Origin: an uncultured Bdellovibrionales bacterium
Lineage (GTDB): Bacteria > Bdellovibrionota > Bdellovibrionia > Bdellovibrionales > JAMPXM01
DNA length: 18,502 bases
NCBI GenBank assembly: GCA_937927435.1
Contig: CALBDW010000075.1
Coordinates: 1-18,502, forward strand
Direction: 5' to 3'
Shown: piece by piece, positions 13,092 through 18,502 of the stretch
Numbering within the stretch: position 1 is the first letter of the stretch
Layout of the letters: each line of letters opens with the position of its first letter
Program-made: the position numbers and the translations under genes
The notes under the pieces: model-generated
Database searches by the model: none
What the model saw: only the letters and a program-made list of their open reading frames with translations
Told to the model about the DNA's origin: nothing

Positions 13092-14146
13092 AGACGTTTG
13101 AGAGCCCATGCCGCGAGTTCGCCGAGCTTTGGGTAGGAAAGAAGGGATTGAATTTCCTCGCGCAGTTCGGAGGCTCGCATATTCGCCGCTACGATGAGTG
13201 CGTTGCGTTTGAGTCCCCATCCTCCGGCGCGAGTCAGAGGGGTTCCGGAAAAAGTGCGTTCGAGTTCGCGGTTTGATGACGTGAGAATGAATCGGAGATC
13301 TTCGAGCAGATGACCGCGCCCGCTCGGCGTGGCTTTCAATCTTTCGAGTTGTTCGCGCCCGTGAATCTTGATGTTCCACGGGCAGACGAGTTGGCAGATG
13401 TCGCAACCAAAAAACCAGTCACCGATTTTTTCCCGGAGCTCAGGGGGGGGAATCTGCCGCGATTCGATCGTGAGATAGGAAATACACAATCGCGAATCGA
13501 GGGTGCGAGGGGAGAGGAGGGCGCCCGTCGGGCAGGCTTCAAGGCAGCGTGTGCAAGTACCGCAGTGATCGGGCATTTCGAAGGTGGCGACGTTCAACGC
13601 CAGAGTCGTATAAATTTCCGCGATGAAAAACAAAGACCCCCTCTTCCGGTTGAGAAGGCAGGTGTTTTTGCCGACCCAGCCTAAGCCCGCGCGGGCGGCG
13701 AGATCGCGTTCGAGAACGGGCGCTGAGTCCGTAAACGCGCGGAATTCTTCTTCGGGAGCGAGCCGCTTGAGCTTTTCGATCACCCGCGACAAGCGCTCGC
13801 GTAAAAAAATATGGTAATCGCGGCCTCGGGCGTAAGCGGCGATTCGCAACCCGCGAAGTTCACGATGGGGGAGCGATGTCTCCATTGGTTCAGGATGAGG
13901 GAGATAATCGACCGTGACCACGATCGCCGTGCGTGCGCGTTTTAGAAGTCGCTCGGGCTCCCGCTTTTCGAGAAGATGGCGCTCGAGGTATTGCATCTCG
14001 CCCTGATACCCTTTGTTCAGCCACTCCTCGTAGAAAGCGATGGACACAGGGGTTTTGAGTTCCGCAAATCCGTAATGCGCGAAACCTTCCTCTTCGAGTA
14101 TGGATGCGAGATCGGCGGTACTGACGGTTGCAGCGCGGCTGGACAA
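13088..14146 (-). CDS. queG: Epoxyqueuosine reductase
   Basis: 352-aa cobalamin- and Fe-S-dependent enzyme that reduces epoxyqueuosine to queuosine in tRNA, the last step of the queuosine pathway. The catalytic Asp is D140 (FTDSAPVLERDLAARAGLGWVGKN). The first [4Fe-4S] motif is CGTCTRCLEACP with C195, C198, C201 and C205. The second cluster uses C248, C251 and C255 (FFGCDICQLVCPWN), with C221 in DSRLCISYLTIE. C-terminal HEAT-like helices follow (LTRAGGWGLKRNALIVAANM). The start is a TTG at 14144-14146 with GAGGG 9 nt upstream; the N-terminus aligns well with the family. It diverges from the tRNA nucleotidyltransferase gene across 36 bp. The assignment is firm. Confidence 0.95.
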   Translation of the reverse strand: MSSRAATVSTADLASILEEEGFAHYGFAELKTPVSIAFYEEWLNKGYQGEMQYLERHLLEKREPERLLKRARTAIVVTVDYLPHPEPMETSLPHRELRGLRIAAYARGRDYHIFLRERLSRVIEKLKRLAPEEEFRAFTDSAPVLERDLAARAGLGWVGKNTCLLNRKRGSLFFIAEIYTTLALNVATFEMPDHCGTCTRCLEACPTGALLSPRTLDSRLCISYLTIESRQIPPPELREKIGDWFFGCDICQLVCPWNIKIHGREQLERLKATPSGRGHLLEDLRFILTSSNRELERTFSGTPLTRAGGWGLKRNALIVAANMRASELREEIQSLLSYPKLGELAAWALKRL

Positions 14147-14155
14147 AGTCGGAAA

Positions 14156-14160
14156 CCCTC
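14156..14160 (-). promoter_or_regulatory. Ribosome-binding site supporting the TTG start of queG
   Basis: GAGGG on the minus strand lies 9 nt before the TTG at 14146-14144. No ATG or GTG start in this frame fits the QueG N-terminus better. Confidence 0.6.
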
Positions 14161-14182
14161 ATTTAGCGTTTTAATTGGACCT

Positions 14183-15433
14183 ATGCGAGTTTTTGAAAAC
14201 CATAAACAATGGAAGGCTGTCAAAGAAGTCTCAGACCGGTTAAGCGATGCCGGTTACCGGGTTCTTTTGGCCGGCGGTTGCGTTCGCGACTATGTGATGA
14301 AAAAGACTGAGCCGAGCGACTTTGATATTGCGACCGACGCCATGCCTGATCAGGTTCACGCCTTATTCCCAAACGCTCTCACGGTCGGTAAAGCGTTCGG
14401 CGTGACGATAATTCCGTTCGGCGACTTCAATCTTGAAGTGGCGACTTTTCGCGAGGATTTGGAGTACAAGGACGGGCGTAGGCCAGAAGGGGTTCGTTTT
14501 TCTTCGCCGGAAGCCGATGCCAAACGGCGCGATTTCACCGCGAACGCGCTCTTCTACGACATGAAGACCGGCGACGTGATCGATTACGTTGGGGGAATTG
14601 AGGATATTAAGAACCGCGTCCTGCGCACGGTCGGCGACCCCGACCGGCGCTTTAGCGAAGACAAGCTGAGGCTATTGCGTGCGGTCCGTTTCGCCGCTCA
14701 ACTCGGTTTCGAGCTCGAGCCCGTCACATACGCCGCTGTCAAGAAGCGGGCGTCCGAAGTTGCGGTGGTGAGTCGTGAGCGCGTGCGTGACGAGCTCCTA
14801 AAGCTCTTCAGAACGCCGAACCGGATCAAGGGGCTTGAGCTTCTTGTCGAAACAGGTTTGCTGAAGGCGCTTTTCCCCGCTCTCGCTAACGCAGTCGAAA
14901 GTAACATTGGGCGCTGGCTTGAGGGATTTCGGCGGGCGGCGAATGAAGATGATCCGCTTCTTTTTCTTTCGCTCTTCTTTCTTCCGGTTTTCGAAAACGT
15001 TTCCGAAAAGGAATTTCGTGAAACCTATTTGCAGGGGCTTCGGTTGACCAATCGTGAATGCGAAGCGGTTCTTTTCAGCCTTAGGAATCTTAAGGTTTTT
15101 TTGAATCCGCGTGTGCATCGTGAAGGGGAACTGGTTTTGCTCTTGGCCCATCCGGCGGCTCACGTGGCGTTGAAACTCGCGAGTGTTGTAGGAGCGGAGG
15201 AACAAGACGAAAATGCCCGTTATCTCAAAAAGCTGCAAAGCGAGCGCTTGGGGCCTCGCGGCGAAAGGCCGGCTCCGCTGCTCACGGGGGACGACGCCAC
15301 CCAGGCTGGATTTAAACCCGGACGCGAGATGGGCGAAGTCCTTCATGAGGCTTATCTCGAGCAGCTTGAGGGTAAATTAAAAGACCGCAGCGCAGCGCTG
15401 GCGTGGCTTAGGAAGCGGGCGCCAAAGCCATAG
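14183..15433 (+). CDS. tRNA nucleotidyltransferase / poly(A) polymerase family protein
   Basis: 416-aa class II nucleotidyltransferase that either adds CCA to tRNA 3' ends or adds poly(A). Motifs: LLAGGCVRDYVM (28-39), DFDIATDAMPDQV (46-58) with metal ligands D47 and D49, RRDFTANALFYD (115-126), and DRRFSEDKLRLLRAVRFAAQLGF (154-176) for the RNA and nucleotide pocket. The C-terminal LLTGDDATQAGFKPGREMGEVLHEAYLEQLEGKL is typical of Bacillus-type CCA-adding enzymes, and no HD domain was seen. The ATG at 14183 has no clear Shine-Dalgarno site but begins at the family's usual N-terminus; the frame stays open upstream only because it shadows queG. The 3' end overlaps the nuclease gene by 26 nt. CCA addition is more likely than poly(A), but not certain. 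Confidence 0.9.
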   Translation: MRVFENHKQWKAVKEVSDRLSDAGYRVLLAGGCVRDYVMKKTEPSDFDIATDAMPDQVHALFPNALTVGKAFGVTIIPFGDFNLEVATFREDLEYKDGRRPEGVRFSSPEADAKRRDFTANALFYDMKTGDVIDYVGGIEDIKNRVLRTVGDPDRRFSEDKLRLLRAVRFAAQLGFELEPVTYAAVKKRASEVAVVSRERVRDELLKLFRTPNRIKGLELLVETGLLKALFPALANAVESNIGRWLEGFRRAANEDDPLLFLSLFFLPVFENVSEKEFRETYLQGLRLTNRECEAVLFSLRNLKVFLNPRVHREGELVLLLAHPAAHVALKLASVVGAEEQDENARYLKKLQSERLGPRGERPAPLLTGDDATQAGFKPGREMGEVLHEAYLEQLEGKLKDRSAALAWLRKRAPKP

Positions 15434-16322
15434 CCGATTGTTCCGGCTGTCTTCTCTTTGCGGCTTCTTTTTCTTTTTGTTTTTCAAAACGGAGACATGA
15501 CGGAATCGGATTCGAGGCGATTTTTCTTTGCTCCTCGTATTCGCTTACCGAAATGTAGCGCATCCAGTCCGAGCAATTTTCAGCAACGAACTGAGACTCG
15601 ATCGCTTGAACTTCTTCAACGGTCGACCACAACTGCCAGATGATCTTGATCTTCATCCAGCCGCTCAAGTACTCGCACCGGAATTCAGGGTTCGGCGGTA
15701 TATAGTGGGCCGGCGTGCGCTCACCCTTTTTCACGTTTTCCCGTCCGTAGACGGCGAGCAGGTGATAGGTGTTGTAGATGTAATTGGTGTAGTGGCAGCG
15801 AAGCGCCGGACGCCATGAATAGGCCCCAGCATAATAGGCGTGCTGCAGTGGAACAACGTGGTCAATATGGAGGTCCCGGGGATTCGTAATCTCTCTTCCC
15901 GAGTAAGGATCGATCCAGGCACCTGCCGTCACACGGCAGTGTTCGTTGGTCTCGATCTTGGCGTCAGGTAGCGCTTGGCGGAACAAGACGACTTCCCGCG
16001 TACGGGAGCACTTCTCGCGGGACCGATGGATCCGCCAACCGCCGAAATGCTCCCGACGGTCATACCGCGGAATGGAAGGATCGGCGTTTTCAAGAGAACC
16101 TTCGATACTATTGAGTCGGATATAGGCGATAAGGTCGTAGCCGTAGGCCGAGCGGGGCGCCATCCGAAGCGATCTGGGTTTCCCCTCCCCAAGCGTTTCG
16201 TTGCTTTTTGCCCCAGCGATTGAGACCGACAGCCCCAGTATGAGGTAAACAAAACAGATTGTGAAAAACTGGAGCCGTCCGTAGTCCCAACGGACTCCAT
16301 GTCCTCGAGCGTTCCCCCTCAT
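15408..16322 (-). CDS. Secreted HNH-family nuclease
   Basis: 304-aa exported protein with a DUF1524/GmrSD-C-like HNH core. Residues 1-38 are a signal peptide with an unusually long basic n-region before the core FFTICFVYLILGLSVSIAGA. The nuclease core has WIDPYSGREI (136-145), the metal/catalytic motif DLHIDHVVPLQHAYYAGAYSW (150-170) with D154 and H155, NTYHLLAVYGRENVKKG (184-200), and PNPEFRCEYLSGWMKIKIIWQLW. Four cysteines (C105, C129, C176, C216) could form disulfides, as expected outside the cytoplasm. The Ala/Pro/Lys-rich C-terminus overlaps the end of the tRNA nucleotidyltransferase gene by 26 nt. The start ATG at 16322 is preceded by GGGGG. The role may be DNA or RNA scavenging; the target is unknown. 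Confidence 0.85.
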   Translation of the reverse strand: MRGNARGHGVRWDYGRLQFFTICFVYLILGLSVSIAGAKSNETLGEGKPRSLRMAPRSAYGYDLIAYIRLNSIEGSLENADPSIPRYDRREHFGGWRIHRSREKCSRTREVVLFRQALPDAKIETNEHCRVTAGAWIDPYSGREITNPRDLHIDHVVPLQHAYYAGAYSWRPALRCHYTNYIYNTYHLLAVYGRENVKKGERTPAHYIPPNPEFRCEYLSGWMKIKIIWQLWSTVEEVQAIESQFVAENCSDWMRYISVSEYEEQRKIASNPIPSCLRFEKQKEKEAAKRRQPEQSAMALAPAS

Positions 16323-16436
16323 GAGCCCCCCGCATCTTGCGATAATTCGCTCGTTTCGGGAGATGCTAGGCGGGCCGCGGGGAGTCCAGCAACGAAAAGT
16401 TGAGAATATTTTTGGTTGCTTATTTATTCAGCTCGT

Positions 16437-16457
16437 CATGGGCTGATTTAGCCCATG
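16437..16457. repeat. Perfect 8-bp hairpin after the 66-aa gene
   Basis: CATGGGCT at 16437-16444 pairs with AGCCCATG at 16450-16457 around a 5-nt loop. It lies 29 nt beyond the stop of the minus-strand 66-aa gene. No T run follows on either strand. It may be a weak terminator, an mRNA-stabilising hairpin or an operator for the downstream nuclease gene. Confidence 0.5.
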
Positions 16458-16485
16458 AATTAGGCATGAATGCTTACGATTTGAG

Positions 16486-16686
16486 CTATTTAGTGCTGTT
16501 TTGATGGCGCTCCGCATTTACGAAACCGGAGTGCTTGCGCCAGTCATAATCAGGATTGGCTTTAAAACGGTCGTTCCACTTCTGCCATTTTTCGTCGGGG
16601 AACTTATGAACCACCCGACCTTTTTCGTCGAAAATATCGGGGTCTTTGCCAAACAGAAATTCACCGACTTTTTTCAAGATTCCCAT
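16486..16686 (-). CDS. Small cytoplasmic hypothetical protein, 66 aa
   Basis: Start ATG with GGAG 6 nt upstream. It is a charged, Trp- and Asp-rich protein: MGILKKVGEFLFGKDPDIF, then DEKGRVVHKFPDEKWQKWNDRF, then NPDYDWRKHSGF. There is no signal peptide or membrane segment. The layout of an amphipathic N-terminal helix followed by a compact aromatic-rich part is that of a genuine small protein, but I recognise no family. It lies between two genes for exported proteins on the same strand (16757 upstream, 15408 downstream), with gaps of 70 and 163 bp. Confidence 0.72.
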   Translation of the reverse strand: MGILKKVGEFLFGKDPDIFDEKGRVVHKFPDEKWQKWNDRFKANPDYDWRKHSGFVNAERHQNSTK

Positions 16687-16756
16687 AGCTGCTCCGAAGC
16701 CAATTGTTTGCCTATTCTATGGCATTTTTCCTTGGCCTCGTGAAGCGAAAAGAGAA

Positions 16757-17026
16757 TCAGTTGCGCGCCTTCGACTCGCACTTAATGTTGGCGCAGATAT
16801 TAATGAGTTCGAGCGCTGTCTCTTCGTCCGGCATTCCGCCACGCAGGGCGACTCTCCGGTCGAAGCACTTCGTGGCCGCGTCTTCAAAGGCTTCTTCATG
16901 CGTGCTGCCGATACCGACGATCGAGCCGATGTCGTGCATCTCGACTTTGCAAACGGCAGCAGACGCTTGGGAGAAAGAGAAACCGATCAAAATCATGAAT
17001 GCCGAAGCGGTCAGTTTGAGTTTCAT
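16757..17026 (-). CDS. Small secreted four-cysteine protein, 89 aa
   Basis: The signal peptide covers residues 1-23 (MKLKLTASAFMILIGFSFSQASA), with an ASA/A cleavage site. The mature part of about 65 residues has four cysteines (AVCKVEM, TKCFDRR, NICANIKC), compatible with two disulfides in the periplasm or outside. A helix-forming centre (THEEAFEDAATKCF) is flanked by polar loops. AAGGGGAT lies 5 nt before the ATG. It resembles no family I can name; an inhibitor-like or structural role is only speculation. It is the first gene of the minus-strand cluster 16757, 16486, 15408. Confidence 0.78.
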   Translation of the reverse strand: MKLKLTASAFMILIGFSFSQASAAVCKVEMHDIGSIVGIGSTHEEAFEDAATKCFDRRVALRGGMPDEETALELINICANIKCESKARN

Positions 17027-17112
17027 AAGCCATCCCCTTTTTAGCGTTGAAGTGGCGACGCTTTCCTCTTAGTGCAACCGGATGGCCTGTCATGGAGCCT
17101 GCGCGGGACCTT

Positions 17113-17140
17113 CTAAGTTATTGGAATAACATGCTATTTT
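17113..17140 (+). promoter_or_regulatory. Possible extended -10 promoter for the YkgJ-like/sufE operon
   Basis: TGCTATTTT at 17132-17140 fits an extended -10 element (TG-N-TATNNT), with no good -35 box. A small inverted repeat TTATT-GG-AATAA lies just upstream at 17118-17129. Transcription from here would start near 17147, which favours the downstream start codon at 17234. Confidence 0.3.
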
Positions 17141-17233
17141 CGGATGATGGCAGCAGTGCCAAGTGCCGCTTTACGGCCTAGGCGCTATTTCGTTATGACT
17201 GTGTCTAATCTATCGACAGTGGGAAGCCAGGCG

Positions 17234-18004
17234 ATGATCCCCGATTTTTATAGGAGATGGCTGTATTTCGACTTTGAAGAGAGATGGGAGACTCGCCGGT
17301 GCGCTGAGTGTGAACAGGCCTCGGCCGCGATCCCGCTTCCGGAGCGTTTTTCAAGGGAAACGAAGTGCTGCACGTACTTTCCGTTTCTTCCAAACTTCAC
17401 GCTTGGAAACCTCATCGAGCAGGGGAAAAAGAACGCCTCATTGAAGCTCAGGCTCGTTCACGGATTCTCACATGGTCGGGTGACACCTCTTGGGGTATTT
17501 CCGCCACCTGAATACGAGTCGCGGCGGGGACAGTGGGGGAGCGAAGCCTTCGGACGGCGGCTCGAGCTTCTTTGTCCGTTCTTTCAACGCACGCACGGCC
17601 TGTGTTCGATTTGGAACGAACGCCCTGGCGTCTGCTCAAGCTACATCTGTCGGAGTACGTACGGCGAGCGGGGGCAGGAGCTTAAGCGGGCTCTGGAGGC
17701 GTACTTGAACCTTTTTGAGTGGACCTTGGCTCATGAAACTCTGTGGCGTTTGGGTTACACGCAGGACGATATCCGCCTAATGGAAAGGCTGCGCGCCGAG
17801 GTTGTTTGGAGGCCGGAGAAGGTTTGGGGGGAATGGTTCGAACGCGAAGAAGAGTTTTTCACGAAAGCCTTTCATGCGGCCAGAGAGGTCCAGAGCGTTG
17901 AGATTGACGAGCTTATGGGTGAGGAAGGGGCGCGTTTGAAGGCGAAAATCCGAGATTTCTTGGCCACTCCTGCCGCAAGTTATGGTAGGGTGCTCCCGCC
18001 ATGA
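17234..18004 (+). CDS. YkgJ-like cysteine-cluster protein
   Basis: 256-aa protein with eight cysteines in a YkgJ-type pattern (putative zinc- or iron-chelating, probably Fe-S): C23 and C26 (RCAEC), C45 and C46 (TKCCTYFPFLPNFTLG), C114 (LLCPFF), C124 (HGLCSIWNERPG), C134 and C139 (VCSSYICR). The C-terminal 110 residues are helical and charged. The ATG at 17234 (MIPDFYRRW) is preferred: GGGAAG lies 8 nt upstream and the protein begins as such proteins usually do. In-frame ATGs at 17144, 17147 and 17195 would add up to 30 unconserved-looking residues. The TGA stop overlaps the sufE ATG as ATGA, suggesting a joint role in cluster metabolism, which is inference. Confidence 0.82.
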   Translation: MIPDFYRRWLYFDFEERWETRRCAECEQASAAIPLPERFSRETKCCTYFPFLPNFTLGNLIEQGKKNASLKLRLVHGFSHGRVTPLGVFPPPEYESRRGQWGSEAFGRRLELLCPFFQRTHGLCSIWNERPGVCSSYICRSTYGERGQELKRALEAYLNLFEWTLAHETLWRLGYTQDDIRLMERLRAEVVWRPEKVWGEWFEREEEFFTKAFHAAREVQSVEIDELMGEEGARLKAKIRDFLATPAASYGRVLPP

Positions 18005-18450
18005 CTGTCGTCGAGAATGTGATCAAAGAGCGGGAAGAACGCCTGAAAAACGAGTTTGCGCGCTTCGCGAGCTGGGAAGAGCGCTATAAGCATTTGATCG
18101 AACTTGGTAAAGCGCTACCGCCTCTACCGAAAGAACTCTACGACGAGAAGTACAAAGTACGCGGTTGTCAATCCCAAGTGTGGCTGCACGCGGAACTGAC
18201 TCCGGAGAAGAAGGTCCGTTTCCAAGGTGATAGCGACGCTTTGATCGTGAAGGGACTTGTGGCGATTCTTCTGCAGGTTTATTCGGATTCGACGCCTGAA
18301 GCGATTCTCTCGAGCTCGCCGCAGTTTCTAAAAGACCTTGGGCTAGAAGGTCACCTTTCGCCTTCGCGCGCGAACGGACTTTACGCCATGTTAAGACAGA
18401 TCCACTATTACGCGAAAGCTTTTCAGGCTCTTGCGGCGCTCAGTCGTTAA
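18001..18450 (+). CDS. sufE: SufE-type sulfur acceptor for Fe-S cluster assembly
   Basis: 149-aa protein that accepts persulfide sulfur from a SufS-type cysteine desulfurase and hands it to the Fe-S assembly scaffold. The acceptor cysteine is C56 in the conserved loop YKVRGCQSQVWL (51-62). The N-terminal helix SWEERYKHLIELGKALPPLP (24-43), the strand VRFQGDSDALIVKGLVAILLQVYS and the C-terminal SPSRANGLYAMLRQIHYYAKAF are characteristic, and the length is close to the usual 140. The ATG overlaps the upstream YkgJ-like stop. No sufS, sufB, sufC or sufD gene is in the window. The TAA stop is the first codon of the right-hand terminal repeat. Confidence 0.95.
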   Translation: MTVVENVIKEREERLKNEFARFASWEERYKHLIELGKALPPLPKELYDEKYKVRGCQSQVWLHAELTPEKKVRFQGDSDALIVKGLVAILLQVYSDSTPEAILSSSPQFLKDLGLEGHLSPSRANGLYAMLRQIHYYAKAFQALAALSR

Positions 18451-18501
18451 ACTGGCTCACCTTCGTGGGGATGAAAGGGCTGATTCCCCTAGGTGAAGGG
18501 C
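18448..18501. repeat. Right copy of 54-bp terminal inverted repeat
   Basis: Exact reverse complement of 1-54. It begins with the TAA stop of sufE and runs to one base before the window end. As an RNA downstream of sufE it can form a broken stem, TCACC/GGTGA outside and GGGGA/TCCCC inside, with a 13-nt loop. No U tract follows within the window, so it is not a standard terminator. Confidence 0.95.
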
Positions 18502-18502
18502 C

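Noticed and set aside
13976..14182. Upstream extension of the tRNA nucleotidyltransferase frame
   Set aside because: The 69 extra residues are antisense to queG and precede the family's normal N-terminus.
16757..17026. Bufferin-type MNIO precursor peptide
   Set aside because: It has a signal peptide and four cysteines, but not the EKCYG-type motifs, and it is 3.7 kb from the DUF2063-like gene on the other strand.
17144..17233. Longer N-terminus for the YkgJ-like protein from ATG 17144
   Set aside because: No ribosome-binding site, sequence unlike the family's start, and a possible -10 box only four bases upstream.
1..18502. Circular plasmid closed by the end repeat
   Set aside because: The ends match as inverted, not direct, repeats, and the genes are chromosomal housekeeping genes.

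Overview
The window reads as an ordinary chromosomal stretch from a Gram-negative bacterium. It encodes an OmpA-type outer-membrane protein, a second probable beta-barrel and several Sec-exported proteins. Housekeeping genes include epoxyqueuosine reductase, a tRNA nucleotidyltransferase and SufE. There is no integrase, transposase, phage gene, CRISPR array, rRNA or tRNA. The gene mix (Rsm22-like protein, tryptophan dioxygenase with KynB, YjbQ, many lineage-specific small secreted proteins) suggests a deltaproteobacterial or Bdellovibrionota-like organism, probably from a metagenome. That placement is inference only.

Layout. 55-3867 is the envelope end: an OmpA protein (-) diverging from a beta-barrel protein (+), then a minus-strand group of three small genes (112, 34 and 52 aa; the last two are easily missed), then a PlsC-like acyltransferase (+). 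3949-4860 holds a bacterioferritin-like protein, a strong terminator and a 100-aa HPF-like protein. 4857-8687 holds an Rsm22-like Fe-S methyltransferase-fold protein (-), a PrxQ with a lysine-rich tail, DUF2905 and kynB (+ operon), and kynA (-). kynA and kynB together turn tryptophan into kynurenine. 8755-11909 holds YjbQ (+) facing a minus run of a secreted protein, a formimidoylglutamase-like ureohydrolase and a threonine-aldolase-family enzyme. 12168-15433 holds an unfamiliar 307-aa protein (+), queG (-) and a CCA/poly(A) polymerase-type nucleotidyltransferase (+). 15408-17026 holds a secreted HNH nuclease and two small proteins (-). 17234-18450 is a Cys-rich YkgJ-like protein translationally coupled to sufE (+).

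Organisation. Genes alternate in strand, and five convergent pairs overlap at their stop codons, twice by sharing a TTAA tetranucleotide. Same-strand neighbours are often coupled by ATGA or TTGA overlaps. Three genes appear to use GTG or TTG starts with good Shine-Dalgarno sites. Iron-sulfur biology recurs (SufE, YkgJ-like, QueG, Rsm22-like), although the genes are not in one operon.

The most striking structural signal is a perfect 54-bp inverted repeat at the two ends of the window. It begins exactly at the sufE stop codon and one codon past the ompA stop. Its length and position look like an assembly break at a dispersed repeat, but a real repeated palindromic element is possible. I did not find a clear new multi-gene system. 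The best leads are the 307-aa MNIO-partner-like protein with a structured leader, the Lys-tailed peroxiredoxin, the Rsm22-like protein and the YkgJ-SufE pair.
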